The position numbers and the translations under genes were made by a program. From Chryseobacterium sp. G0162 (lineage in GTDB: Bacteria > Bacteroidota > Bacteroidia > Flavobacteriales > Weeksellaceae): DNA of 64,000 bases. The stretch lies in NCBI RefSeq assembly GCF_003815715.1, contig NZ_CP033922.1:2262001-2326000 (forward strand). Direction: 5' to 3'. This document shows, piece after piece, positions 49,381 through 59,193 of the stretch. Every line of letters begins with the position of its first letter. Position 1 is the first letter of the stretch. The notes under the pieces were generated by a model. It made no database searches, was not told the DNA's origin, and was given only the letters and a program-made list of their open reading frames with translations.

Positions 49381-52300
49381 ATGGCTTCAAACAAAATACA
49401 ATTCAGAAGTATTCATGAACTTAAAGATCCAGCTTTAAATAATAAGCTGGCTCAGAAAGAGTTTCAGGAAGAAATTCCGGTAGAAGATTTCCTTGGAGAT
49501 GCTGAGACAAACGGATCAAGTACTTCAAGAAGAGATTTCCTTAAATTACTAGGATTCTCTACAGCAGCAGTAACTTTAGCTGCCTGCGAAGCTCCGGTAA
49601 TCAAAACAATCCCTTACGTGGTAAAACCACACGATATTATTCCAGGGGTTCCTAATTATTATGCATCAACATATTTTGACGGTTTCGATTTCGCTAGTGT
49701 TTTAGTAAAAACCCGTGAAGGTAGACCTATCAAAATTGATCCAAACCCAGCTGCTGGTGATTTAGGTAAAACTAACGCAAGAGCTCAGGCAAGTGTACTT
49801 TCTCTTTATGATAATGATAAAGTAAAGCAGCCTAAATTAGACGGTAAGGATGAAACTTTCGATAAAGTAGACAGCTTTGTTCTTAAAGGTTTAGAGGAAG
49901 CTAAAGCTTCAGGTAAAAAGATTGTGCTTTTATCACACTCTTTTGCTTCACCTACTTTCAAAAAGTTATTTGGTGAATTTAAAGCAAAATATCCTACAGC
50001 AGAATTAGTAACTTACGATGCTTTCCCATACTCTGCAGCATTAGATGCAGCACAGGAAGTATTCGGACAGAGAGCATTACCTGTTTATGACCTTAAAGGT
50101 TCTGAATTGGTAGTTTCTTTCCACGCTGATTTCTTAGGAGATTACAACGCTTCAAGCTTAGAAACATCTTACGCTGCGGCTAGAAAACCAGGTCCAAACA
50201 TGTTGAGACACATTCAGGTGGAATCAAACATGTCATTAACCGGAGCTAACTCTGATTCAAGATATAGATTAAAACCAAGTGCTGTAAACAAAACTTTAGT
50301 TGAAGTTTATAATGCAATTGTAGGTGGTGGTACTTCTGATAAGACCGCTACAGAAATTGCTAACGAATTGAAAGCAAAAGGCAGCAAAGCTGTTGTTTTA
50401 GCTGATGGTTCTAAAGGAGCACAGGTTTTAGCACACTTAATCAACCAAAAATTAGGTTCAGTAGCTTTCACTGGTAAAGCAAACTTCCTAAAAGAATTTG
50501 ATAAAGCAAGATACCAGGAATTTTTAGGATGGGTAAATGCAGGTCAGGTTGGAGTATTAATTACAAACAACGTAGACCCTATCTACTCTCATCCAAAAGG
50601 AGAAGATTTCAAAAAATCTTTATCTAAAGTTTCTTATGTAGTTGCTGTAGCTGATAAGAAAAATGAAATGTACAAAGCAGCGAAAGCTGTAATTCCAGTT
50701 GCAAACTGGTTAGAGTCTTGGGGAGATATTGAGCCTCAGACTGGAGTATATTCATTGATGCAGCCTACTATCCAAAAAATCTACAAATCAAGACAGATTG
50801 AAGAGTCTCTATTGGTTTGGAAGAATGGTAAAAACAATGCGGCAAACAATTACTACGATTATTTAAAAGCTAGCTCAGCTTCTATCCTAGGGGGTACTTC
50901 TTTCAACAAAGCATTGTATAATGGTATCAGTACTTCTAATAATTCAACAACATTAGCTTACACAGGTGGAAACGCCGCTCAAGCTGTTGCTGAACTAGGA
51001 AACTTCAAAGCTTCTGAATTAGAATTGGTATTATATACTAAGACTTCAATGGGAGATGGTACTCAGGCAAACAACCCTTGGTTACAAGAATTGCCAGATC
51101 CATTGACAAGAATGTCTTGGGATAACTACTTGACAATTTCTCCTAAAGATGCAGAGAAATTTGCAATTGACAACGATCTTAACGCGAGAATGCAGCTGGA
51201 TGGTTCTATTGTAAACCTTACTGTAAATGGAGTAACAATAAAAGATGTTCCTGTATTTATTCAACCTGGTCAGGCAGAAGGATCTGTAGGTCTTGCCCTT
51301 GGTTATGGTAAAAAGAATTCAGGAGCAACTGCAGATACAGGGGTAAATGCTTATCCTTTATTTGACGGTTCTAACCTTGCTCTTTCAGGGGTTAAAATTG
51401 AAAAGACAGGAGAAGACCACGAATTTGCAGGTATCCAGCTTCAAAATACATTGATGGGTCGTTATGAAATCGCGAAGGAAGTTCCTTTAGCTGAATTCAT
51501 TAATGTTCCTTTCGATGATGAGCACAAAGGATGGAACAAGCCTTTGGAATACCACACGATCAGTGGAGCTCTTCCAGCAAGAAAAATTGACCTTTGGGAT
51601 GCATTTGATGATACTGACGGTCCTCACTTCAACTTATCTATCGACTTGAACTCTTGTACAGGTTGTGGAGCTTGTGTAATTGCTTGTCAGGCTGAGAACA
51701 ACGTTCCTGTAGTAGGTAAAGAAGAAGTAAGAATGTCTAGAGATATGTATTGGTTAAGAATTGACCGTTACTATTCTTCAAGACAGAAAGTAGAAGTATA
51801 CGAAGGATTAAAAGAAGGAATGGCTGTACCTGAATTGTATGGTACTGCATTCGGAGACGGAGGAGCATTAAATCACCCAGCTGATAATCCAGATGTAATC
51901 TTCCAACCAGTAATGTGTCAGCACTGTAACCACGCTCCATGTGAAACAGTATGTCCGGTAGCGGCTACTTCACACGGTAAGCAAGGTCAAAACCACATGG
52001 CTTACAACAGATGTATCGGTACAAGATATTGTGCAAACAACTGTCCTTATAAAGTAAGACGTTTTAACTGGTTTACTTATAACCTAAACGATAAGTTCGA
52101 TTTCAACATGAACAACGATTTAGGAAGAATGGTACTTAACCCAGATGTAGTTGTAAGAACTAGAGGGGTAATGGAGAAATGTTCATTGTGTATCCAAGAA
52201 ACTCAAGCTACTATTTTAGCAGCGAAGAGAGAGAACAGAAAAGTAACAGATGCTGAGTTCAAAAACTCTTGTGCTTGTGCTGCTGCTTGTTCTACAGGAT

Positions 52301-52446
52301 CAATGACTTTCGGAGACATGAATGATAAAGAATCTGAAGTTAGAGATTTATATTCTAGCAACAGAAGATATTATTTACTAGAGGAGATCGGAACAAAACC
52401 AAATGTGTTCTATCACACTAAAGTAAGAAACAGAGTAGAAAAATAA
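49381..52446 (+). CDS. actB: Alternative complex III subunit ActB (molybdopterin-like/iron-sulfur fusion)
   Basis: This 1021-aa protein begins with a Tat-type signal SRRDFLK (49-55) followed by a lipobox-like LAAC (Cys69). The large middle part (about 75-730) is related to molybdopterin oxidoreductases but in ACIII binds no molybdenum cofactor. The C-terminal part is a 4-cluster ferredoxin domain with CTGCGACVIACQ, CQHCNHAPCETVCP, CIGTRYCANNCPYK and CSLCIQ/CACAAAC. It relays electrons from quinol oxidation at ActC. Confidence 0.95.
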   Translation: MASNKIQFRSIHELKDPALNNKLAQKEFQEEIPVEDFLGDAETNGSSTSRRDFLKLLGFSTAAVTLAACEAPVIKTIPYVVKPHDIIPGVPNYYASTYFDGFDFASVLVKTREGRPIKIDPNPAAGDLGKTNARAQASVLSLYDNDKVKQPKLDGKDETFDKVDSFVLKGLEEAKASGKKIVLLSHSFASPTFKKLFGEFKAKYPTAELVTYDAFPYSAALDAAQEVFGQRALPVYDLKGSELVVSFHADFLGDYNASSLETSYAAARKPGPNMLRHIQVESNMSLTGANSDSRYRLKPSAVNKTLVEVYNAIVGGGTSDKTATEIANELKAKGSKAVVLADGSKGAQVLAHLINQKLGSVAFTGKANFLKEFDKARYQEFLGWVNAGQVGVLITNNVDPIYSHPKGEDFKKSLSKVSYVVAVADKKNEMYKAAKAVIPVANWLESWGDIEPQTGVYSLMQPTIQKIYKSRQIEESLLVWKNGKNNAANNYYDYLKASSASILGGTSFNKALYNGISTSNNSTTLAYTGGNAAQAVAELGNFKASELELVLYTKTSMGDGTQANNPWLQELPDPLTRMSWDNYLTISPKDAEKFAIDNDLNARMQLDGSIVNLTVNGVTIKDVPVFIQPGQAEGSVGLALGYGKKNSGATADTGVNAYPLFDGSNLALSGVKIEKTGEDHEFAGIQLQNTLMGRYEIAKEVPLAEFINVPFDDEHKGWNKPLEYHTISGALPARKIDLWDAFDDTDGPHFNLSIDLNSCTGCGACVIACQAENNVPVVGKEEVRMSRDMYWLRIDRYYSSRQKVEVYEGLKEGMAVPELYGTAFGDGGALNHPADNPDVIFQPVMCQHCNHAPCETVCPVAATSHGKQGQNHMAYNRCIGTRYCANNCPYKVRRFNWFTYNLNDKFDFNMNNDLGRMVLNPDVVVRTRGVMEKCSLCIQETQATILAAKRENRKVTDAEFKNSCACAAACSTGSMTFGDMNDKESEVRDLYSSNRRYYLLEEIGTKPNVFYHTKVRNRVEK

Positions 52447-52471
52447 AGTTTAAATAATAAATAGGTAAAAA

Positions 52472-53869
52472 ATGTCAGGACATTACGAAGCTCCGATAAG
52501 GGAACCTCTAATTATTGGTCACAAAACTTATCACGATATCACAGAGGATATTGCACGACCTATCGAAGAAAGAGCAGGTAAATTATGGTGGATCTCATTA
52601 TATGCAGCCTTAGTTCTATTCATCTATGGATTCGGATGTATCGCTTATACTATCGGAACAGGTATTGGCTCATGGGGGCTTAACAGAACTATTAACTGGG
52701 GTTGGGATATTACCAACTTCGTATGGTGGGTAGGTATCGGTCACGCCGGAACCCTAATCTCAGCAGTATTATTATTATTTAGACAGAGATGGAGAATGTC
52801 TGTAAACAGATCTGCAGAGGCGATGACGATCTTTGCGGTTGTACAGGCAGCAATCTTCCCTGTAATTCACATGGGTAGAGTTTGGGTTGGATACTGGGTA
52901 TTCCCATTACCAAACCAATTCGGTTCTCTTTGGGGGAACTTCAACTCTCCTCTACTTTGGGACGTATTTGCGATCTCTACGTATTTCTCAGTATCAACTG
53001 TATTCTGGTTCATGGGACTAATCCCTGACTTTGCAATGATCAGAGATAGAGCAAAAACTCCTTGGACTAAAAAGATTTATACATTCCTTGCATTCGGTTG
53101 GGGTGGTAAAGCAAAACACTGGCAAAGATTCGAAGAACTTTCTTTGGTTCTTGCAGGTTTGGCAACTCCACTTGTATTCTCAGTACACACAACCGTATCT
53201 TTTGACTTCGCGACTTCAGTAATTAAAGGATGGCACTCAACTATCTACCCTCCTTACTTCGTTGCTGGTGCGATCTTCTCAGGATTTGCAATGGTACAAA
53301 CTCTATTGTTAATCGCTAGAAAAGTTTGTCACTTAGAAGAATATATTACGATGTATCATATCGAAATTATGAACATTGTAATCGTTTTAACAGGTGGTAT
53401 GGTAACGGTAGCTTATGCTACTGAATATTTCATCGGATGGTATTCAGGATCAAGATTTGAAGACTTTACATACCTTTCACCGGGTGCAGCAGTAGGACCT
53501 TACTGGTGGGCATTCTGGTCATTGATTATCTGTAACCTTGTTGTTCCTGCATCGTTCTGGTTCAAGAAAGCAAGAACAAACATTATCTGGACATTCATTG
53601 TTGCATTAATCATCAACATCGGTATGTGGTTTGAGCGTTTTGATATCATCGTTATCAACCTTTCTAGAGACTACTTACCAGGATCTTGGACTATGTTTAA
53701 GCCAACGATCATTGATGTGGGTGTATACTTAGGAACAATCGGATTCTTCTCTGTATTATTCTTACTATACGCAAGAACATTCCCTGTAATTGCACAGGCT
53801 GAATTAAAATCGATTCTGAAAATTTCAGGTGAAACTTATAAAGCAAAAGAAGGAGATGAGCACCACTAA
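52472..53869 (+). CDS. actC: Alternative complex III subunit ActC (NrfD/PsrC-like quinol-binding)
   Basis: This 465-aa protein has ten predicted membrane helices and belongs to the NrfD/PsrC family. It is thought to hold a quinol site and a proton path; conserved stretches include GVPLREPLI-like REPLIIGHKTY at the N terminus, WWVGIGHAGTLISAVLLLFR and PVIHMGRVW. Third gene of the operon. Its end overlaps actD by 14 nt. Confidence 0.93.
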   Translation: MSGHYEAPIREPLIIGHKTYHDITEDIARPIEERAGKLWWISLYAALVLFIYGFGCIAYTIGTGIGSWGLNRTINWGWDITNFVWWVGIGHAGTLISAVLLLFRQRWRMSVNRSAEAMTIFAVVQAAIFPVIHMGRVWVGYWVFPLPNQFGSLWGNFNSPLLWDVFAISTYFSVSTVFWFMGLIPDFAMIRDRAKTPWTKKIYTFLAFGWGGKAKHWQRFEELSLVLAGLATPLVFSVHTTVSFDFATSVIKGWHSTIYPPYFVAGAIFSGFAMVQTLLLIARKVCHLEEYITMYHIEIMNIVIVLTGGMVTVAYATEYFIGWYSGSRFEDFTYLSPGAAVGPYWWAFWSLIICNLVVPASFWFKKARTNIIWTFIVALIINIGMWFERFDIIVINLSRDYLPGSWTMFKPTIIDVGVYLGTIGFFSVLFLLYARTFPVIAQAELKSILKISGETYKAKEGDEHH

Positions 53870-54377
53870 AATTGTATACGGACTTTATGCTGACGACGAC
53901 GATTTAATGAACGGCGTTAAAGCATTCAACGATAAAGGAATCGCAATAAACGAAGTTTATACTCCGTTTCCGGTTCACGGACTAGACAAAGCTTTAGGTT
54001 TAAAGAAAACCAGAATTTCTGATGCTGCTTTCCTATATGCTCTTTATGGTGTTACTATCGGTGCTACGGTTACCTGGTATGTAATGAACCATGACTGGCC
54101 TCAGAATATTGGTGGTAAACCAGCTTTTGACTGGGCACACAATATGCCGGCATTCGTAGTTCCAATGTTTGAATTAATGGTATTCTGTGCTGCTCACATG
54201 ATGTCTTTAACTTTCTTAGTTAGAAACAAAATGTATCCAGGAGCTCCAGCTCAGAATCCAGATCCAAGAACTACTGATGATAAATTCATGATGGAATTCG
54301 TAACTGAAGATGTAGAATCTGTAAAGCAGTTGCTAATTGAAACTGGAGTTGAAGAAATAACTGTTAAAGACGCTTAA
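53856..54377 (+). CDS. actD: Alternative complex III subunit ActD (DUF3341)
   Basis: This 173-aa protein from the ATG at 53856 has an N-terminal ferredoxin-like part (YGLYADDDDLMNGVKAFNDK) and two membrane helices with the typical PFPVHGLDKALGLKKTRIS and MPAFVVPMFELMVF segments. It is the DUF3341 subunit that anchors the complex. The start is inside actC and one base separates the stop from actE, so all are coupled. Confidence 0.93.
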   Translation: MSTTKIVYGLYADDDDLMNGVKAFNDKGIAINEVYTPFPVHGLDKALGLKKTRISDAAFLYALYGVTIGATVTWYVMNHDWPQNIGGKPAFDWAHNMPAFVVPMFELMVFCAAHMMSLTFLVRNKMYPGAPAQNPDPRTTDDKFMMEFVTEDVESVKQLLIETGVEEITVKDA

Positions 54378-54378
54378 A

Positions 54379-55056
54379 ATGAAAAAGAATGTATTAAGAA
54401 TTATAGCAGTTTTAGGTTTAACAACAGTTTTGCTTAACTCTTGCGGACCAAAGGAGAACACTCCGTTGGTATACTTCCCGGACATGTATTTTCCGGTAGC
54501 TTATGATCCATTGATGAAAGCTCAGGATGCATATTCAGATCATGAAAATGAAATTCCTGCTTTTGTTAAAAATAATGGTGCAACAGGTCTTTCTCCAGTA
54601 GAAGGATCAGTAGCACAAAATAAAGATGGTATTTTTGAAGAAGGTTTAAAGCCAAAGAATGTTGACGAGTACAACGCAGGTTATGATGCTTCTAAAAAAT
54701 TAACAGCTTCTCCTCTAAACCCAGCTAATGCTGCTAAGGATATTGAAAGAGGAAAAGTATTGTTTGACCACACTTGTGCCGCATGTCACGGAACAGGAGG
54801 TGATGGACAAGGACCAATTGTACAAACAGGTGCATTCTCTGGAGTACCAAACTATGCTGACAGAGAAATTACTGTAGGGTCTGTTCATTATGTATTAACA
54901 AACGGTAGAAACGCGATGGGATCTTACGCTGGACAGCTAAACCCTGGTGATAGATGGAGAGTGGCAATGTATGTGATGAGTGCTTTCAAAAAAGGCGCAG
55001 CAGCACCGGCAGCCGCAGCACCAGCAACTGAAACGACTACTGAAACTAAAAAATAA
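54379..55056 (+). CDS. actE: Alternative complex III subunit ActE (monohaem cytochrome c lipoprotein)
   Basis: This 225-aa lipoprotein (signal ending LNSC) carries DMYFPVAYDPLMKAQ near its start and one haem site, CAACH, in RGKVLFDHTCAACHGTGGDG; the axial Met is probably in NAMGSY. The C terminus is a short Ala/Pro/Thr tail. It passes electrons from the core to a periplasmic acceptor or oxidase. Confidence 0.93.
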   Translation: MKKNVLRIIAVLGLTTVLLNSCGPKENTPLVYFPDMYFPVAYDPLMKAQDAYSDHENEIPAFVKNNGATGLSPVEGSVAQNKDGIFEEGLKPKNVDEYNAGYDASKKLTASPLNPANAAKDIERGKVLFDHTCAACHGTGGDGQGPIVQTGAFSGVPNYADREITVGSVHYVLTNGRNAMGSYAGQLNPGDRWRVAMYVMSAFKKGAAAPAAAAPATETTTETKK

Positions 55057-55064
55057 GAAAAGAA

Positions 55065-56396
55065 ATGTATAGTTTTTCACCAAAATTAAAATCAACTTCT
55101 ATAATACTTCTTGTTGTAGGTTTAGTTCTTTTCGGTATTGGTTTCTTTTTGAACAAAGGAATTTCTACTGAGAAAATAGAACACATGATGGAGGCTGTTC
55201 ATGCTTCTGGTCATACTGCTCCTACACACTCAAGTGAAATGGTAGGACCTCAGGATCACAATGCTCATTTAGAGCATGCAACAATGCAGGTTCATAATTC
55301 GCCTTTAGCATCCATACATTTCGTAGCTGTATTCTTCTTCGGAGTAAGTTGTGCAGTATTATTTTTCTACTGTATTCAGCATGCAGCACATGCAGGATGG
55401 CCAATTATCATTACAAGAGTAATGGAGGCTATTGCTTCTTATATTCCTTACGGAGGTGCTATTCTAGTAATAATTATGCTATTGAATATTTTCCACCAAG
55501 GTCACTTATTCCACTGGATGGATCCGGATTTAACAGATCCAGAATCTGCACATTTCGATGTGATTTTATTTGAAAAGAAAAGATTCTTAAATATTCCTTT
55601 CTATGCTATCAGAACTCTTATTTATGTGATAGGTGCTTCATTCTTCGCATGGAAACTGAAAGCTCAATCTAAGAAAGTAGATGACACGAACTCAAAAGTA
55701 GAGTATCAAATGCTTTACAGATGGGCGGTAGGATATATTGCATTCTTCGGATTTGCTTCTGCAGCTTGGGCTTGGGACTGGTTGATGTCTATTGACCCTC
55801 ACTGGTATTCTACAATGTATATCTGGTATTCAATGGTTAGCTGCCTTTCAAGTGGTATTGCTGTTATCATTTTATTAAGTGTTTATCTTAAGAAAAATGG
55901 TTTCTTACCACAGTTCAATGACAACCACTTACACGATTTAGGAGTATTCCTTTTCGCTACAAGTATGCTTTGGACATATACATGGTTCGCACAGTTCATG
56001 CTTTACTGGTATGCAAACGTACCAGAAGAGGTTAACTACTTCTTCGGAAGATTCCAACACTATGGAACAACGTTCCTTCCAATGCTAATCGTTAACTTCT
56101 TATTACCTTTATTGGTATTAGTAAGTAGCAGCATCAAGAGAAACTATAAAGTAGTAACAACAATGGCTGTTGTAGTTATTTTAGGTCACCTTTTAGATTA
56201 TTTCAATATGGTAATGCCAGGAACGGTAGGACCTTACTGGAACACTCCTGAGGTATTCCTATTAATAGCGGGAGCGGTTTTATTTGTTGCAGGACTATTT
56301 ATGTTTACTGTATTAACAGCTTTATCAAAATTAAAGTTGATTCCTACAGGAAACCCATACTTACATGAATCTGAAATTTATGAGTATCCTTTCTAA
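55065..56396 (+). CDS. actF: Alternative complex III subunit ActF (second NrfD-like membrane subunit)
   Basis: This 443-aa polytopic protein has about ten membrane helices, with an unusual His-rich periplasmic stretch after the first helix (HMMEAVHASGHTAPTHSS and on to DHNAHLEH). Later segments such as SAAWAWDWLMSIDPHWYSTM and NYFFGRFQHYGTTFLP are characteristic of ActF. It ends the operon and is followed by a strong terminator, so the cox genes that often come next are not here. Confidence 0.93.
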   Translation: MYSFSPKLKSTSIILLVVGLVLFGIGFFLNKGISTEKIEHMMEAVHASGHTAPTHSSEMVGPQDHNAHLEHATMQVHNSPLASIHFVAVFFFGVSCAVLFFYCIQHAAHAGWPIIITRVMEAIASYIPYGGAILVIIMLLNIFHQGHLFHWMDPDLTDPESAHFDVILFEKKRFLNIPFYAIRTLIYVIGASFFAWKLKAQSKKVDDTNSKVEYQMLYRWAVGYIAFFGFASAAWAWDWLMSIDPHWYSTMYIWYSMVSCLSSGIAVIILLSVYLKKNGFLPQFNDNHLHDLGVFLFATSMLWTYTWFAQFMLYWYANVPEEVNYFFGRFQHYGTTFLPMLIVNFLLPLLVLVSSSIKRNYKVVTTMAVVVILGHLLDYFNMVMPGTVGPYWNTPEVFLLIAGAVLFVAGLFMFTVLTALSKLKLIPTGNPYLHESEIYEYPF

Positions 56397-56419
56397 GGAC
56401 TTGTAACACAATAAACTCT

Positions 56420-56455
56420 AAAAGACTGATTGTTTAAGCAATCAGTCTTTTTTTA
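56420..56455 (+). terminator. Terminator of the alternative complex III operon
   Basis: AAAAGACTGATTG (56420-56432) pairs perfectly with CAATCAGTCTTTT (56439-56451) around a 6-nt loop, with a T-run. Confidence 0.9.
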
Positions 56456-56554
56456 TGTTCAAAATATGACGGTTATTTTTCTCCAACAATTTCAAATGAA
56501 AACTCCAGAAAAAACAAAACAAAAAATAAAATCCACTATTAATAAAGGTTTTAG

Positions 56555-56562
56555 TAAATTTG
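56555..56562 (+). promoter_or_regulatory. -7 box of the lipoprotein-apt unit
   Basis: TAAATTTG, perfect match, 17 nt before the ATG at 56580; it rules out starts further upstream. Confidence 0.6.
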
Positions 56563-56579
56563 CAACAAACCAAATAAAA

Positions 56580-57785
56580 ATGAAAAAGTTTTCTTTTCTA
56601 CTTGTTTTCAGTCTGTTGCTTTTTACAGCATGTAAGAAAGATCATGTAGATGCTACGAATACTAAAACGCTGCAGTCAAGTATTAATGATATGACTTCCA
56701 GCCTACCAACCATTAAACAGATTAAGTTTAATGAAGCTCTTTATATCCTTAAAACATTTGGCGTGGAAGCAGATGGGGATGTAAATGAGCTAAAAGCTCT
56801 TGGAAAACTGATTAACGGGAAAAAAGTTCCTGAAATCATGACTTTAGCTGACGAAGTTGCACAGAAAAATGGAATTGAATGGGCTAGTTCTGCCCCACCA
56901 TCATTAGGTGAAATGAATATCTTTGGTGATGATAAAGCCAAGGAAAGTGATCCTAATGACGTGAAAGCAGGAGCATTAAGCCTTGTGACCAGACCAACAG
57001 GAGACGATGGAAGCGGTGCACCAACATCCATCCAGATCGTTCCAAGATTAGTAGATGCAGCAGGAAATCCTGTATCATTTACCGGAGCAGGTCTGGAAGC
57101 TACATTAGAAGTTTTCAGCAATGGAGTAAGACTTTCTACTGCTAAAAACCTGATGCAGGATAATAACTTTAAAGGATTCAATCTTAAGTTCTCCTCTATT
57201 CCTGCTTCAAAAGTAGTAGATAACAAAATTGATATCACTGTTTCTGTAAAAACAACGGCAAAGACATTCAAAATGTCTAAAATCGGATTGGATGTAAATG
57301 CAGCAGCCCTGAAAGTTCCTGCCGTTCCAAAAACAGATACAACGGCAGTTCCGCAACAACCAAGTGCGGTAGTAGACCCTAATAATCCGGGTACCACTAC
57401 TCCACCTGCTACAACGGATCCAAGTACAGTAACCCCTACAGCTCCGGCTACTCCAAAACAGCCGACTGCAGATCCTAAAAATACAGTAAGCAAGTTCCTG
57501 AATAGTGTAAGTTCTCAGAATTTAAAAGCGGCTTATGAAACGTCCAATAACCCAAGCTGGGGAAGTTATGAATCATTCTCTAACCCTAACTCTGGTTTTG
57601 GAGCCGTTAAAAATGTAAGTGTTAAAAATATTACAACAAGTGCCTCTAATCCTAACGGAGCGAGTGTAAATGCTACTTATGATGTAACGGATAAAAATGG
57701 TAAGACAACCTCATTAAAGGTAACTTTCGGACTTAAAAATGTAAACGGAGACTGGAAAATTTCCAGCTATAAAATCAACCCATAA
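56580..57785 (+). CDS. Lipoprotein with Pro/Thr-rich linker and NTF2-like C-terminal domain, unknown function
   Basis: This protein of about 401 aa has a lipoprotein signal ending FTAC followed by KKDH. A helical N-terminal region and a beta-rich middle (DGSGAPTSIQIVPRLVDAAG, then VSVKTTAKTFKMSKIGLDVN) lead to a Pro/Thr/Ala-rich linker. The C-terminal ~95 residues (NTVSKFLNSVSSQNLKAAYE to NGDWKISSYKINP) look like an NTF2/DUF4878-type fold. It is 3 nt before apt and may be co-transcribed with it. No specific function can be assigned; a longer frame from 56430 overlaps the terminator and lacks a signal. Confidence 0.72.
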   Translation: MKKFSFLLVFSLLLFTACKKDHVDATNTKTLQSSINDMTSSLPTIKQIKFNEALYILKTFGVEADGDVNELKALGKLINGKKVPEIMTLADEVAQKNGIEWASSAPPSLGEMNIFGDDKAKESDPNDVKAGALSLVTRPTGDDGSGAPTSIQIVPRLVDAAGNPVSFTGAGLEATLEVFSNGVRLSTAKNLMQDNNFKGFNLKFSSIPASKVVDNKIDITVSVKTTAKTFKMSKIGLDVNAAALKVPAVPKTDTTAVPQQPSAVVDPNNPGTTTPPATTDPSTVTPTAPATPKQPTADPKNTVSKFLNSVSSQNLKAAYETSNNPSWGSYESFSNPNSGFGAVKNVSVKNITTSASNPNGASVNATYDVTDKNGKTTSLKVTFGLKNVNGDWKISSYKINP

Positions 57786-57788
57786 ATA

Positions 57789-58325
57789 ATGGCTTCAGCA
57801 GAATTAATCAAAAGACTAGAAGAAACAATTGAAAATATTCCTGACTTTCCTATTCCGGGAATTCAGTTTAAGGATATATCGCCCATTTTTTTAGATCCGA
57901 AACTTTATGAAGATGTCATTGCAGACCTTGCTGCTTTCAGTAAAGGAAAAGTAGATGCAGTATGTGGAATAGAAAGCCGTGGTTATCTTTTTGGAATTGC
58001 GATTGCTGTAGCATTAGAAGTTCCTTTTATCTTAATCAGAAAAGCTGGAAAGCTTCCCCCGCCAATCATTTCAGAAAAATATGACCTGGAATATGGAAGC
58101 GCAATTATCGAAACCCGTGAAGGACAGATAAAACCAGGACAAAGAGTACTAATCCATGATGATCTTTTAGCAACAGGAGGAACAACCGAAGCTGCTGCTA
58201 AATTAGTAGAAAAACAAGGTGCTACTGTTTCTCAATTCAGTTTCCTTATTGGTTTAACAGGTTTGAATGGCGATGAAAAACTTAAAAAGTTTGGTGCAGA
58301 AGTCTACCACATTTTAGAATATTAA
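57789..58325 (+). CDS. apt: Adenine phosphoribosyltransferase
   Basis: This 178-aa purine-salvage enzyme makes AMP from adenine and PRPP. FPIPGIQFKDISP, AVCGIESRGYLFG, LIRKAGKLPPP and the PRPP loop VLIHDDLLATGGTTEAA are textbook Apt segments. It is the salvage partner of AMP nucleosidase (16187-17878), which frees adenine. Confidence 0.96.
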   Translation: MASAELIKRLEETIENIPDFPIPGIQFKDISPIFLDPKLYEDVIADLAAFSKGKVDAVCGIESRGYLFGIAIAVALEVPFILIRKAGKLPPPIISEKYDLEYGSAIIETREGQIKPGQRVLIHDDLLATGGTTEAAAKLVEKQGATVSQFSFLIGLTGLNGDEKLKKFGAEVYHILEY

Positions 58326-58343
58326 TCTATATCAATAAAAAAT

Positions 58344-58378
58344 AATGCCTCGAAAACTATGTTTTCGGGGCATTTTCT
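58344..58378 (+). terminator. Terminator of apt
   Basis: AATGCCTCGAAAAC (58344-58357) pairs with GTTTTCGGGGCATT (58361-58374), one G-U pair, 3-nt loop, then TTC. Confidence 0.8.
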
Positions 58379-58453
58379 ATAGTAACAGTTGATAATTCAT
58401 AACATTTATATAACAATGCTCTAAAAGTATTTTGTAAATCTCTAAGAAACAAT

Positions 58454-58461
58454 TAAATTTG
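58454..58461 (+). promoter_or_regulatory. -7 box of the TPR-ribH unit
   Basis: TAAATTTG, perfect match, 21 nt before the ATG at 58483. Confidence 0.55.
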
Positions 58462-58482
58462 CAATTCAATTTTTAAAAACTT

Positions 58483-59190
58483 ATGGCAAAATTGGGAAAG
58501 AATGCTCAGAATGAGCAAGAAGGTAAAGAAACAGTTGAGTTCTTCAAAGACCTTGACAGAGAGGCCTTAAACACTGAGAGATTTCTTGAAAAATATTCAA
58601 AACCTTTAGGGATTGTATTTGGAGTTTTAGTTTTAGGAGTTTTAGGATTCTTTGGATATAAGCAATTTGTAGTTGCGCCTAAAAATGCTGAAGCTGTAAA
58701 AAGCTTCCTTGCTGCTCAGAAAAATCTTACAGAAAATAAAAACGCAGAAGCTTTAGGAGGAAAATCTGCTGCAAACCCAGGTTTCATCGGAACTTCTAAT
58801 GAATATTCAGGAACAAGCATCGGACAGCTATCTGCTTACAATGCTGGTTTATTGAAATTCAAAGAGGGAAAATTCCAGGAAGCTTACGATCTTTTAGATA
58901 AATTCTCTTCTGACAACAAAACGCTAATGGCTATGAAATATGGAGCTATGGCTGATGCAAAATCAGGATTGAACAAAAACGACGAAGCTTTATCGTTATT
59001 AGACAAAGCAGCGACTGCTTCTGATGATCCTTATACTACTTATTTCTTCACAAGAAAAGCAGGTATTGTAGCATTAGGATTAAAGAAAAATGCAGATGCT
59101 AAGAAATACTTCTCTGCAATTGACGAGAAATACCAGGATTATGACAACGGAATGTCTGATTCTTACATTGAAATGACTAAATATTACTAA
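58483..59190 (+). CDS. Membrane-anchored tetratricopeptide protein (YfgM-like)
   Basis: This 235-aa protein has a charged cytoplasmic N terminus, one membrane segment (about 45-65: IVFGVLVLGVLGFFGYKQF) and TPR-like helical repeats in the periplasm (QLSAYNAGLLKFKEGKFQEA, then AKSGLNKNDEALSLLDKA). This matches the YfgM/BamD-like ancillary translocon class. It is 3 nt before ribH; the linkage is common in flavobacteria but has no obvious biochemical reason. Confidence 0.8.
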   Translation: MAKLGKNAQNEQEGKETVEFFKDLDREALNTERFLEKYSKPLGIVFGVLVLGVLGFFGYKQFVVAPKNAEAVKSFLAAQKNLTENKNAEALGGKSAANPGFIGTSNEYSGTSIGQLSAYNAGLLKFKEGKFQEAYDLLDKFSSDNKTLMAMKYGAMADAKSGLNKNDEALSLLDKAATASDDPYTTYFFTRKAGIVALGLKKNADAKKYFSAIDEKYQDYDNGMSDSYIEMTKYY

Positions 59191-59193
59191 AAA

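Noticed and set aside
56741..57493. 250-codon frame opposite the lipoprotein at 56580
   Set aside because: Mirror of a Pro/Thr/Ala-rich coding stretch; the plus-strand gene has promoter, signal peptide and terminator.
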